Of a stretch of 64,000 bases of DNA, positions 35,952 through 43,846 are shown piece after piece. The stretch comes from Flavobacteriaceae bacterium UBA3611 (GTDB taxonomy: Bacteria; Bacteroidota; Bacteroidia; Flavobacteriales; Flavobacteriaceae). The DNA lies in NCBI GenBank assembly GCA_002375495.1, contig DFLU01000005.1, forward strand, positions 118,315 to 182,314, given 5' to 3'. Position numbers and translations under genes: made by a program. The notes under the pieces were generated by a model. That model was not told where the DNA came from. It worked only from the letters and a program-made list of their open reading frames with translations, and did no database searches. Each line of letters begins with the position of its first letter. The stretch's first letter is position 1.

Positions 35952-36730
35952 ATCTCGAAGAAAATATCAGTAAGAAATACAGCAATAAAATCGATCACGA
36001 AGATGAGCATGGAGGTATACACGACGGCAGCATTTGAGGCCTCACCTACGCCAACGGTTCCTTTTGAACTGTGGTACCCCTTATAGCATCCTACCAGACC
36101 AATGGCGAAACCGAAAAAAAATGATTTGACGGTGGCCGGAATAATATCACTGAACTTCAGTGCATCGAATACTTTATTAAAATACAGCAGGTATGAAACT
36201 TCGCCTTTTAAATTTTCAACAATAGCAGAGCCAAAAAGCGCCACTGCATCACCCATAATGATGAGCAGCGGGAGCATTAAGGTAGTGGCTAAAATTCGGG
36301 TGACCACCAAATATTTGAAGGGGTTGGTTCCCGAAACTTCCATCGCATCAATTTGCTCAGTTACTTTCATACTGCCCAGCTCGGCACCAATACCTGAACC
36401 GATGCGTCCTGCACAAATAAGCGCAATGATTACGGGACCGATTTCGCGCACTATCGAAATACTGACCATAGAAGGCATCCAAGAGACGGCGCCAAATTCT
36501 AGTAAGGTAGGTCTGGATTGCAGCGTAAACACCAACCCAAGAATAAAACCTGTTACACCCACCAGGAGAAATGAACGGTTTCCCATTTGATAACATTGGC
36601 GGAGCAGTTCTTTCCATTCAAAGGGCGTTGTAAAGACTTCTTTAAAGAACCGTATGGCGAAATAGGTCATATCGCCAATTTCTTCAAAAAAGCGTTTTGT
36701 CTTTACCGTGATGGTGTTTGTTTGATGCAA
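35948..36730 (-). CDS. MlaE-type permease
   Basis: A 260-residue inner-membrane permease of the MlaE family with an N-terminal amphipathic helix, about five membrane segments and the conserved stretch ICAGRIGSGIGAELGSMKVTEQIDAMEV. The start is TTG at 36730, because no ATG lies between the promoter and the family N-terminus; ATG 36670 would cut conserved residues. It is first in the permease-ATPase-MCE operon, 50 bp after regulon site 9. Confidence 0.92.
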   Translation of the reverse strand: MHQTNTITVKTKRFFEEIGDMTYFAIRFFKEVFTTPFEWKELLRQCYQMGNRSFLLVGVTGFILGLVFTLQSRPTLLEFGAVSWMPSMVSISIVREIGPVIIALICAGRIGSGIGAELGSMKVTEQIDAMEVSGTNPFKYLVVTRILATTLMLPLLIIMGDAVALFGSAIVENLKGEVSYLLYFNKVFDALKFSDIIPATVKSFFFGFAIGLVGCYKGYHSSKGTVGVGEASNAAVVYTSMLIFVIDFIAVFLTDIFFEI

Positions 36731-36749
36731 TGAATGCGTATTAAAAAAC

Positions 36750-36792
36750 TAAATATAGCTGTCACGTTTCGAGCAAGAAATGATATCTATCA
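36750..36792 (-). promoter_or_regulatory. Regulon promoter, site 9
   Basis: TGATATCTATCA (36781-36792), 23 bp, then TATATTTA (36750-36757), TAnnTTTR. It drives the Mla-type operon. Confidence 0.86.
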
Positions 36793-36825
36793 GTTGTCCC
36801 TTCTTTCCATTCCGGTTAGGCATTC

Positions 36826-37554
36826 TTACAGATTACTGATAATGCTAGCCAGACCTATTCCCAAGATCAGGAATAGCACGATGTATCGAAACTGTTCTTG
36901 CGACATTTTGTTGAGAATTAGTTTCCCGATCCAAGTGCCTAAAATTCCGACCACGATCAGAATGGGAATAAGGTATAAGAGTTCTATTTTTATATAGCCA
37001 TTAAAGTAGTAGACAACAGTCCGGCTCACATCTACCCCTAAATCGATGATCGCAGAAGTAGCGATAAACTTGTCTTTATTCATCTTAAAGGCCGCCAAGG
37101 TAATACCGCGAATCGCACCACCTGTACCTAAAACCCCTGCGCTTAGGCCAGAAAGCACGCCACCAGCAACAGCATTCTTAGTCGTTGGTTTTACCGCCAG
37201 TTTTTTAAAAATCAGAAACAACAGACTTAAAACAACGAGAAAGATTCCAAGGCTATATGTTAAGATAGTCGGATCTATATATTTACTTATAAATCCGCCG
37301 ATAATCACAAAAAGTACCGCTGGCACCCCTAGGGTTAAGATGACTTTCTTATCGATTCCTTTTCTGAAAAATGCAATTTTGGTAAGATTACTAGAAACAT
37401 GGTAGAGCGCAGTAATCCCTAACACCGATTGGAATTCTAGAAAAAAGTTGGCTACGGGCACAAAAAACACCGATGATCCGAATCCGCCCACCGTACCAAA
37501 AATTTCAGCCAGCAATGACAGAATGATAAAAACGGGAAGGTAGCGTGATAGCAT
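36826..37554 (-). CDS. TauE/SafE family sulfite exporter-like permease
   Basis: A 242-residue membrane protein with about eight hydrophobic segments and the repeated TauE/SafE pattern (FGTVGGFGSSVFFVPV in the first half, GVLSGLSAGVLGTGGAIRG in the second). Members move sulfite, sulfoacetate or similar anions. ATG 37554 is chosen. The longer frame to 37578 would put its start codon inside the -7 element TATGTTTG, so it is not credible. The gene is single and under regulon site 10. Confidence 0.9.
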   Translation of the reverse strand: MLSRYLPVFIILSLLAEIFGTVGGFGSSVFFVPVANFFLEFQSVLGITALYHVSSNLTKIAFFRKGIDKKVILTLGVPAVLFVIIGGFISKYIDPTILTYSLGIFLVVLSLLFLIFKKLAVKPTTKNAVAGGVLSGLSAGVLGTGGAIRGITLAAFKMNKDKFIATSAIIDLGVDVSRTVVYYFNGYIKIELLYLIPILIVVGILGTWIGKLILNKMSQEQFRYIVLFLILGIGLASIISNL

Positions 37555-37571
37555 GTTTGTTACATATTGAA

Positions 37572-37614
37572 CAAACATAGCACAATGGATACATTAAGGT
37601 TATGACATTTATCA
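37572..37614 (-). promoter_or_regulatory. Regulon promoter, site 10
   Basis: TGACATTTATCA (37603-37614), 23 bp, then TATGTTTG (37572-37579), a perfect TAnnTTTG. It drives the TauE/SafE gene and fixes its start at 37554. Confidence 0.88.
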
Positions 37615-37780
37615 CTCTAAGATTATCACGGCCCACTACGGTAGCTTTCGAACAAAAAACAGGGTTTTTTCTGTTGATTTTGGTTGCGGAAAACCGTAAA
37701 ATGGTCTGCTGTTTTATTTTGATATTGGCGGTTAAACGGGGGTGGATAACTGAAACAAAAATTACGTGTTTTTGGATATT

Positions 37781-37809
37781 TTGGGGAAAGTGGGGAATGG
37801 GTATATTTA
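37781..37809 (+). promoter_or_regulatory. Candidate promoter of the TIR-SLATT operon
   Basis: TTG (37781-37783), 18 bp, then TATATTTA (37802-37809) fits the Bacteroidota TTG / TAnnTTTG promoter in a GA-rich setting. It would give a leader of about 80 bases before the ATG at 37898. No regulon palindrome faces this operon. The rest of the 37.6-37.9 kb gap shows no gene. Confidence 0.45.
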
Positions 37810-37897
37810 CACGAAATGACTTTGTTTGGCCTTATTGGACCGAAAAAAAAAGTTAAAAGTAGTTTTAAAACAAATTTGCAATAATTAAAACAGAATT

Positions 37898-38482
37898 ATG
37901 GCACATAAATGTTTCATAACATTCAAAACGGAAGACATCTCATATAAGGAATATATCAGAGATGAAATGGACGTTGATATGATTGACAAATCATTAAATG
38001 ATCCAATAAATTCAGACGATGAAGACTTTATAATGAGAAAAATCAGAGAGGACTATCTTTCTGATTCTACAGTCACAATTTGTCTAATTGGCAGTAGGAG
38101 TAGCGAAAATTTAGGTTGGGATGAACAGAGGTTTATAAAACGTGAACTTCAAGCTTCACTTTATAATGGGCAAAATAATTCTAAAAGCGGGATTTTAGGT
38201 ATTGTCTTGCCATCAATGTATGATTCTATCTATACAGGCTCTGGGATTTGTGATACTTGTGGAAACTCACATACTTATGTTAATATTAATGATTCGACAA
38301 TAATTAAGGAATTTAGTTATAATTATTATATACCTAATAACAAATGCGCTTGGAGTGAAGATGATAGATACTGTGTTTTAGTCAAGTGGTCAGATTTTAA
38401 GATAAATCCAAATTATTACATAGACAAAGCTTTTGACAAAAGGTCGAGTAACATATCAAGTAAAACTAAAGTAAGACCATAA
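37898..38482 (+). CDS. TIR-like (MTH538/ThsB-type, DUF1863) protein
   Basis: A 194-residue soluble protein starting MAHKCFITFKTEDISYKEYI. The strand-helix pattern and SDSTVTICLIGSRSSE, WDEQRFIKRELQASL (E83) and GILGIVLPSMY fit the MTH538 TIR-like family, which includes the ThsB sensor of Thoeris. In TIR enzymes a Glu in the WxxxE-like helix is catalytic, so E83 is the candidate. A CxxC (C118, C121) with C150 and C159 may bind a metal, an addition not typical of the family. It is the first gene of a three-gene operon and its stop overlaps the next start. AT-rich codons contrast with the neighbours and suggest transfer. Confidence 0.82.
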   Translation: MAHKCFITFKTEDISYKEYIRDEMDVDMIDKSLNDPINSDDEDFIMRKIREDYLSDSTVTICLIGSRSSENLGWDEQRFIKRELQASLYNGQNNSKSGILGIVLPSMYDSIYTGSGICDTCGNSHTYVNINDSTIIKEFSYNYYIPNNKCAWSEDDRYCVLVKWSDFKINPNYYIDKAFDKRSSNISSKTKVRP

Positions 38483-39366
38483 TGGAGTTTAAAGATTTCC
38501 CAGGTTTATACCAAGCTTCTGATGAAGCTTCTCTATCTGCTCAAAAAAATTATAAAAATATTATAGCATACGATTTGATTACTATGATTATCGCATCTGC
38601 TCTTGCGATTTATAATTACCAGAAAGTGGAACCTAAATTAATTGTTTATGTAATTTCCGGTATTTTCTTACTGATAAGTTTTGCTTTAACATTAATTATA
38701 AGAACGAAAAAATTTGAAGATGTTTGGTATCAAGGAAGAGCATTAGCTGAATCTTGTAAAACTTTAACTTGGAGATTTGTAACTTGTTCCGAAAGCTTCG
38801 AAAATGACTTAACTAAACAAGATGTAGAAGACTATTTTATATCTAGAGTAAGGGAATTAAGCAAAGAATTTAAAGAATTAAATGATTCTTTAAATGCAAA
38901 AATTGTTGTACTACCCGTAATAACAGATAAAATGTGGGAAATAAGAACCTTAAATACTTTAGAAAGAAAGCAGTACTATATTGAGAATAGAATTAATGAC
39001 CAAAAAGATTGGTACGCTTCAAAAGCAGAATTTAATAAAAAAAAGTATGACAATTGGTTTTTATTAATAATAATATCTCAATTTATAGCCATAATAAGCG
39101 TAGCTTTTCTTATTAAGTATCCTGAATCTAATTGGAATTTAGTAGGTTTATTTACAACCATTTCTGCTTCAGCAATTAGTTGGCTTCAATTAAAGCAGCA
39201 TCAAGAACTCAAACAAGCATACACAACCGCAGCTCAAGAATTGAATTTTATACAAGCATCATTTGGTAATATTAATTCAGATTTAGAATTAGCAGAATTT
39301 GTTTTGGATTCAGAAAATGCAATTTCTCGTGAACATACTTTATGGCTTGCTCAAAGAAGAAAATAA
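38482..39366 (+). CDS. SLATT-domain membrane protein (DUF4231-like)
   Basis: A 294-residue membrane protein with two pairs of helices (about 26-46 and 52-73; about 192-211 and 217-236). Each pair is followed by a helical cytoplasmic segment. The motif WYQGRALAESCKTLTWRF and the ending REHTLWLAQRRK are hallmarks of SLATT effectors (the SLATT_3 plus SLATT_1 arrangement). SLATT proteins are predicted pore-forming effectors in nucleotide-signalled antiviral systems. The start overlaps the TIR gene stop and the downstream TIR-like gene starts immediately after, so stoichiometric production is likely. Confidence 0.85.
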   Translation: MEFKDFPGLYQASDEASLSAQKNYKNIIAYDLITMIIASALAIYNYQKVEPKLIVYVISGIFLLISFALTLIIRTKKFEDVWYQGRALAESCKTLTWRFVTCSESFENDLTKQDVEDYFISRVRELSKEFKELNDSLNAKIVVLPVITDKMWEIRTLNTLERKQYYIENRINDQKDWYASKAEFNKKKYDNWFLLIIISQFIAIISVAFLIKYPESNWNLVGLFTTISASAISWLQLKQHQELKQAYTTAAQELNFIQASFGNINSDLELAEFVLDSENAISREHTLWLAQRRK

Positions 39367-39903
39367 ATGACAAATAATAATTCATATAATTCCTCTTGGT
39401 TAGAACTAATAATTTCTATTGGAGGTGTTTTGCTTTTTGCTCATCTGATATCAAAATTAATAGACTATTTAATTGGTAATTATTATAGTGAAGAGGATTA
39501 CTATTTAGAAAAAAGAAAGAAAAGAAAACCTCGGATTTTCGTAAGTCATTCTTGGAAACATAACAAAGATTATAACAATCTTATAAAAGGATTTGAAAAG
39601 CAAGGTTTTGTTTATTATAATCACAGTATATCATTAGAAAAAGCAGAGGATTTAACAAACGGAAAGGAAATTGAAAATAAAATAAAAAACCAATTGCTTT
39701 ATAGCAGATGTCTGCTTGTTCTTGGTGGTAGTTATTCGAATAAGTACTGGATAAAAAAAGAGGTCGAAATAGCAAAATCACTAGGAAAGAAAGTAATTGC
39801 AGTTAGACCTTGGAATACTGACAATATTCCGAAATATTTAGAGAAATCAGCTGATGAAATTATTGGATTTAATTCTAAAGCGATTATTGAAAAAATAAAA
39901 TAA
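39367..39903 (+). CDS. Membrane-anchored TIR-like (MTH538/DUF1863) protein
   Basis: A 178-residue protein with one N-terminal membrane helix (about 11-37), a basic linker and a TIR-like domain (54-178). PRIFVSHSWKHNKDYNNL opens the domain. LLVLGGSYSNKYWIKKEVEIA carries the expected Glu (E132), and LGKKVIAVRPW follows, all typical of MTH538-type TIRs. Having the domain tethered next to a SLATT pore protein is unusual. The gene follows SLATT without a gap. It may generate or receive the signal at the membrane. Confidence 0.83.
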   Translation: MTNNNSYNSSWLELIISIGGVLLFAHLISKLIDYLIGNYYSEEDYYLEKRKKRKPRIFVSHSWKHNKDYNNLIKGFEKQGFVYYNHSISLEKAEDLTNGKEIENKIKNQLLYSRCLLVLGGSYSNKYWIKKEVEIAKSLGKKVIAVRPWNTDNIPKYLEKSADEIIGFNSKAIIEKIK

Positions 39904-39969
39904 CTATTGCTAACAGCGCATAATAAAAATATTGCATTTAAAGAAATTAAACTATTTGTGCTCATTTAA

Positions 39970-40003
39970 TAAACAAAAACCGCCACAGTTGTACCGTGGC
40001 GGT
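39970..40003 (-). terminator. Intrinsic terminator of the rtcB-like remnant
   Basis: A perfect 8-bp stem ACCGCCAC / GTGGCGGT with a 9-base loop, followed on the minus strand by a T-rich run. It lies about 35 bp past the stop of the rtcB-like remnant, as expected for the native 3' end. It may also stop the convergent TIR operon in part. Confidence 0.8.
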
Positions 40004-40038
40004 CTTATACAGTGAGAAAATGCAATTAAATTACGTTA

Positions 40039-40254
40039 TTAAGATTTATTGCGCTTCTGACGTCTTCTTATTCGCCAAGGCGCATTCTTCTGCCAGTCAC
40101 CTGCCATGATACAACCATAAGGCATCACTTCATCGATGACAGTACCTAAACCAAATTGCTCCATTTGAGATCTTACATTCGCAGCACTTTTGTATGCACT
40201 AGGCAATTCAGAAATATCAATCGCACTAGATGAGAATTTATAGAATACCTTAAA
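40039..40254 (-). pseudogene. 3' remnant of an RtcB-like RNA ligase gene
   Basis: An open stretch of 71 codons with no start codon, ending in a stop and a good terminator. The translation contains DISELPSAYKSAANVRSQM and EVMPYGCIMAGDW followed by a basic end. This resembles the extreme C-terminus of RtcB family proteins, where an E-x-P-x-AYK segment is followed by a P-x-x-x-x-x-G ending. An in-frame TGA closes it at the 5' side, 16 bp before the next gene. The 5' part, including the catalytic centre, is missing, so the protein cannot work. The identification rests on memory of the family, not on a search. Confidence 0.6.
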
Positions 40255-40269
40255 TCAAAGCCTGTTTAA

Positions 40270-40971
40270 TCAATCACACTCCTCCCCATACTTCTCCACC
40301 ATATACCGGGTAGCTTGTTTTAGTGTTTTTCCATTGACCGGATGCAATCCATGATACGTGAAAAATGTGACCACATCGTCGGATTTATCATACCATAAAA
40401 CAGGTTGGCCGTTTTTTTTGACCGCTGCATCTTTGCAAACTTCAACCCTTTTCATTTTTCTGAGTGTTTTGGTATCACATGCTCGTTCAAGACGCTTACC
40501 GCTACATGCGGTTTCCTCCCAATGATCTTCCATCCAAATCATACAACACGTTTCGTCTGTAACAAAGAAATTCCAAGACAACGAAACTCCCAAGGCCATA
40601 ATTAAAAACCAAAGCAAATAACTAGAAACTTTGTTACCATTCCTTGTGTTTTTCTGTACGAAGTCACGGTAACTTTCATAACCAATATATCTCGCCAATT
40701 GATCCTTCGAATTATTTGCAACATTAAAAGGAATATGATTATTATACTTTCGATAATACCCCCGGATGGCATCGGCTGTGATGGGCTGTTTTTCTGTTTT
40801 CTCTAATGTTTGGTGAATTTCGGAAGCTATAGCACTGCCACTACGCGCAGTTGCTTTTTTGCTTGCTTTCTCAAATACCTTCTTTAAAAAATTTCGTAAC
40901 ACATTCCCGTTTTTAAATCGATAGAAAATTACAATTCTTTTTTGGAAAGTTCTTGGAATATAAGTTTCCAA
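40270..40971 (-). CDS. Hypothetical single-pass membrane protein
   Basis: A 233-residue protein. The N-terminal cytoplasmic part (about 1-110) is basic and helical, with SEIHQTLEKTEKQPITADAIRGYYRKYN recalling a small DNA-binding-like helix bundle. One membrane helix lies at about 119-137. The C-terminal domain (about 138-233) has paired cysteines (ETCCMIW, ETACSGKRLERAC) and should be exported. Such inside-out layouts suggest a transmembrane sensor, but the family is not recognised. The start is uncertain: a shorter start at a GTG-like codon near residue 24 is possible. Confidence 0.7.
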   Translation of the reverse strand: METYIPRTFQKRIVIFYRFKNGNVLRNFLKKVFEKASKKATARSGSAIASEIHQTLEKTEKQPITADAIRGYYRKYNNHIPFNVANNSKDQLARYIGYESYRDFVQKNTRNGNKVSSYLLWFLIMALGVSLSWNFFVTDETCCMIWMEDHWEETACSGKRLERACDTKTLRKMKRVEVCKDAAVKKNGQPVLWYDKSDDVVTFFTYHGLHPVNGKTLKQATRYMVEKYGEECD

Positions 40972-41269
40972 AAGCTTTCCAGCTACTTTCTAGGCCCATC
41001 TTCTGCAACTTTCTCATATTTGTCCTGTACTGCTGATCGCCCGAGCGTAATAGGGTTTTTACGAATATTTCAACAGTACTTACTGGAGTCGCATTGTACT
41101 GTGCCAAGACCATTTTGAGAAGTAATCTGACACACGGTACTTCTGCGCTCCACACTTCTCAACCGAAGAGCTTACTCTTCCCTTAATTGTATGGCTTACG
41201 GCCTAAACTCACAATCTGAGCCAAGACTCGGACAGCCATACGCATGTCAAATCTTTAAATACAAATACA
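40972..41269. other. Divergent intergenic region, no gene seen
   Basis: About 300 bp between divergent genes. An 80-codon minus-strand frame here overlaps the membrane protein gene and has no recognisable pattern, so it is not called. Promoters for both sides are expected. Confidence 0.5.
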
Positions 41270-41437
41270 ATGAAAAAGTTGTCATATATCATGCTTTCAT
41301 GTTTGCTAGGCGGACTTATTTTCTCCTGCACTCCCGAGAGCCAAATAACCACAGATGAAGTCGCGTGTTGCGGTGAAGATGGTCATTTACCCCCACCGCC
41401 TCCACCACCCCCACCACCACCAAATGGCGGGGACTAA
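41270..41437 (+). CDS. Small lipoprotein with polyproline tail
   Basis: A 55-residue protein starting MKKLSYIMLSCLLGGLIF. The lipobox LIFSC puts the lipidated Cys at position 20. The mature part is only about 36 residues: an acidic stretch with a CC pair (VACCGEDGHL), then eleven prolines and NGGD. It lies 30 bp upstream of the TPR kinase gene on the same strand with a hairpin between, so the two probably belong together. It may be a peptide sensor or stalk. It is too short for routine gene callers. Confidence 0.65.
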   Translation: MKKLSYIMLSCLLGGLIFSCTPESQITTDEVACCGEDGHLPPPPPPPPPPPNGGD

Positions 41438-41457
41438 TAACTAATATTTAGTTATTA
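41435..41457 (+). promoter_or_regulatory. Perfect inverted repeat between small lipoprotein and kinase genes
   Basis: TAATAACTAA and TTAGTTATTA form a 10-bp palindrome around TAT, beginning at the stop codon of the small lipoprotein. No T-run follows, so it is more likely an attenuating hairpin or operator than a complete terminator. Confidence 0.55.
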
Positions 41458-41467
41458 CATTTGAGGA

Positions 41468-43138
41468 ATGGAAAAATCAAACTTTTCATTCCTCTTTTTT
41501 TTGAAGGTAGTATTCATGCTGAGCAGTTTACTATCATCATCATCATATTGTTTCGCGCAACAAACAGTGGATAGCACTGCCTATTTCTACAACAAGATTT
41601 TAAACCCTGATTCTGCAGACGATCTAGTCGTTAGTTACGTGTACTTCAAAAAATATAAAGAAGAGAAAGGTATAGACCAAGACACTCTTGGACTTGTTTT
41701 CACATACCAAATGTTAGCAATGGCGGAATATAAATTGGGCCAAATCTACGCTAGTGAACAATCAGCCATTGAGGCTCTTAAATTGAAAGAGATTGCTTCA
41801 GATGTATTACAGTTTCCCGACGGGACCGAAAGTCGCATCAATAATCATTTAGGCATGGTCTACAGAACTACCGCCCAACCTGAAAAAGCTATACAAATCT
41901 ATTCTAAAGCCTTATCGAAAAACAAAAGCTTAAAGGATAGCCTTATACTCTTAAACAACTTAGCGAATGCCCATCGGGATAGCGGAAACTATGATGAGGC
42001 AGTTGACTTATTGACGTCAGTTGTTAGAAGAAATAAAAAATTGAACAATCCGGTTGAAACAGCCAGGGCGTTGGATAATTTGGGATATACACAAGCATTG
42101 GCTAATGACCCGAAAGGACTAGAAAACATGTTGGAAGCACTAGAACTTCGGAAAGAATTAGGCAATCCTGGCCAACTTTTTACAAGTTATAATCATCTTA
42201 CCGAATACTACGCATCCATAGGCGATACCACCACTGCTAGAATGTATGCCGTTTTGGGAAAGAATCTCGCGAAAAAGGTGAGCACAAAATATCGTCAAGA
42301 GGCCCTTGAGTCTTACTTTGCGTTAAGTGATGATCCCGAAATTGTGGAATACATTCGTAATAACGACAGTATCACAAAAGCGTCCCTTCAAAATGATATC
42401 AAATTCGCGAGTATCAAATATGACTTTTCAAAAGAACAAGAACGAACCCAGGTTGCGCAACTAGAACGTCAGAAAGAAAGTCAAAGGAAAAATCTCTTTA
42501 AGGTCATTGGGCTATTTATATTATTGCTGGGTATAGCGTTATATTTCGTATTGAAGTATCGCCATCGAAAGGAGAAAGTTGAAGAAATCTATCGAACCGA
42601 ATCCCGAATTTCTAAAAAAGTACATGATGAAGTAGCTAATGATCTTTATCAAATTATGAGCAAAATACAGACCTCTATCCAATCAAATGATACAATACTC
42701 GATGATTTAGATTCGGTATACCACAAAACCCGGGATATTTCAAAAGATTATGGACTAATTGAACCGGAAGAAGAATTCGGCGAACTCTTAAACGACCTGC
42801 TCCTAAACTATCAAAACGACCAAGTGAATGTGATCTCCAAAAACTTGCTTCGTATCGATTGGAATGGCTTGGCAACCGAAAAAAAGATTGCCCTCTATCG
42901 AGTGTTACAGGAGTTAATGACCAATATGCGCAAGCATAGCGAAGCCTCATTAGTAGTGGTTTCAGCAGAAAAGCTGGGAAGTAAATATGTTGTTGAATAT
43001 ACCGATAACGGTACGGGTGGCCCTATAAAAATAGGCAACGGACTCCGAAATGCGGAAAACCGTATTCACTCGGTAAAGGGAACGATTATATTTGAACCAA
43101 CCGAAAGAAATGGCTTCAAGGCAAAAATAAAGTTGTAG
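41468..43138 (+). CDS. TPR-containing sensor histidine kinase (HisKA_3 type)
   Basis: A 556-residue kinase with a signal-like N-terminus (ending near YCFAQQ) and a periplasmic helical domain with TPR repeats (about 70-270; LGMVYRTTAQPEKAIQIYSKAL and LANAHRDSGNYDEAVDLL are clear units). A membrane helix lies at about 345-364. A dimerisation helix with H386 in KKVHDEVANDLYQ is followed by an ATPase domain (MTNMRKHSEASLVVV, YTDNGTGG, GLRNAENRI). This layout pairs with LuxR-type regulators in Bacteroidota. The partner gene starts 1 bp downstream. Confidence 0.92.
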   Translation: MEKSNFSFLFFLKVVFMLSSLLSSSSYCFAQQTVDSTAYFYNKILNPDSADDLVVSYVYFKKYKEEKGIDQDTLGLVFTYQMLAMAEYKLGQIYASEQSAIEALKLKEIASDVLQFPDGTESRINNHLGMVYRTTAQPEKAIQIYSKALSKNKSLKDSLILLNNLANAHRDSGNYDEAVDLLTSVVRRNKKLNNPVETARALDNLGYTQALANDPKGLENMLEALELRKELGNPGQLFTSYNHLTEYYASIGDTTTARMYAVLGKNLAKKVSTKYRQEALESYFALSDDPEIVEYIRNNDSITKASLQNDIKFASIKYDFSKEQERTQVAQLERQKESQRKNLFKVIGLFILLLGIALYFVLKYRHRKEKVEEIYRTESRISKKVHDEVANDLYQIMSKIQTSIQSNDTILDDLDSVYHKTRDISKDYGLIEPEEEFGELLNDLLLNYQNDQVNVISKNLLRIDWNGLATEKKIALYRVLQELMTNMRKHSEASLVVVSAEKLGSKYVVEYTDNGTGGPIKIGNGLRNAENRIHSVKGTIIFEPTERNGFKAKIKL

Positions 43139-43139
43139 T

Positions 43140-43805
43140 ATGTTTTCAAAAGTATTGGTCTCTGACGATCTGGACTGTATCAATTCGGGTGTAGCCAACA
43201 CCTTAACTTTATTGGGCGTGAACGATATCGTCAAGGTACAATACTGTGATGACGCCTATCTAAAAATAAAGAGTGCGGCCTTAAAAGAACATCCCTTCGA
43301 ACTCTTGATTACCGATCTCTCTTATGTGCCCGACCATCGGGAACAGAATTTTAATTCGGGCGAGGAGCTTATTGCCATCATCAAGAAAGAGCATCCAGAG
43401 GTAAAAATCATTGTGTATTCTGTGGAAGACCGCAAACAGCGGGTTGCCAACATTATGAACGAACTCAAGGCAGATGCTTATGTGTGCAAAGGCAGAAACG
43501 GATTAAAGGAATTGGAACAGGCCATTACAAGCGTGTATAACGGCCAAACCTATCTCTCTACCCAACTTCAACACCTACTGCATAAAAGTTCGCATTCAGA
43601 AATAGACGATTTTGACATAGAGTTGGTGCGTCTCTTATCGCTTGGCCATTCCCAAGAGGAAATCAGTACGCTATTTAAAGATCGAGATGTGAGTCCGAGT
43701 AGTCTAAGCTCCATCGAAAAGCGGCTGAATCGTTTAAAAATTCAGTTTAAGGCAAACAATGCCATTCATTTGGTGAGTATTGTAAAGGATTTGGGCTTAA
43801 TTTAG
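43140..43805 (+). CDS. Response regulator, REC plus LuxR-like helix-turn-helix
   Basis: A 221-residue regulator. The receiver domain (about 3-125) has D59 in LLITDLSYVPDH, and the usual Lys is in ADAYVCKGRN. The C-terminal helix-turn-helix (about 155-221) is of the LuxR/NarL shape seen after TPR kinases, though divergent: LLSLGHSQEEISTLF, then SSLSSIEKRLNRLKIQF in the recognition region. It forms a two-gene unit with the TPR kinase. Candidate targets are the TACGG-N4-CCGTA palindromes found about 700 bp downstream. Confidence 0.88.
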   Translation: MFSKVLVSDDLDCINSGVANTLTLLGVNDIVKVQYCDDAYLKIKSAALKEHPFELLITDLSYVPDHREQNFNSGEELIAIIKKEHPEVKIIVYSVEDRKQRVANIMNELKADAYVCKGRNGLKELEQAITSVYNGQTYLSTQLQHLLHKSSHSEIDDFDIELVRLLSLGHSQEEISTLFKDRDVSPSSLSSIEKRLNRLKIQFKANNAIHLVSIVKDLGLI

Positions 43806-43846
43806 ATTTTGGTAGTTTGTAAAAATGCAACATCAAAAATTACAGT

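Noticed and set aside
40913..41155. 80-codon minus-strand frame upstream of the membrane protein gene
   Set aside because: Overlaps the called gene and has no recognisable motif or convincing composition.
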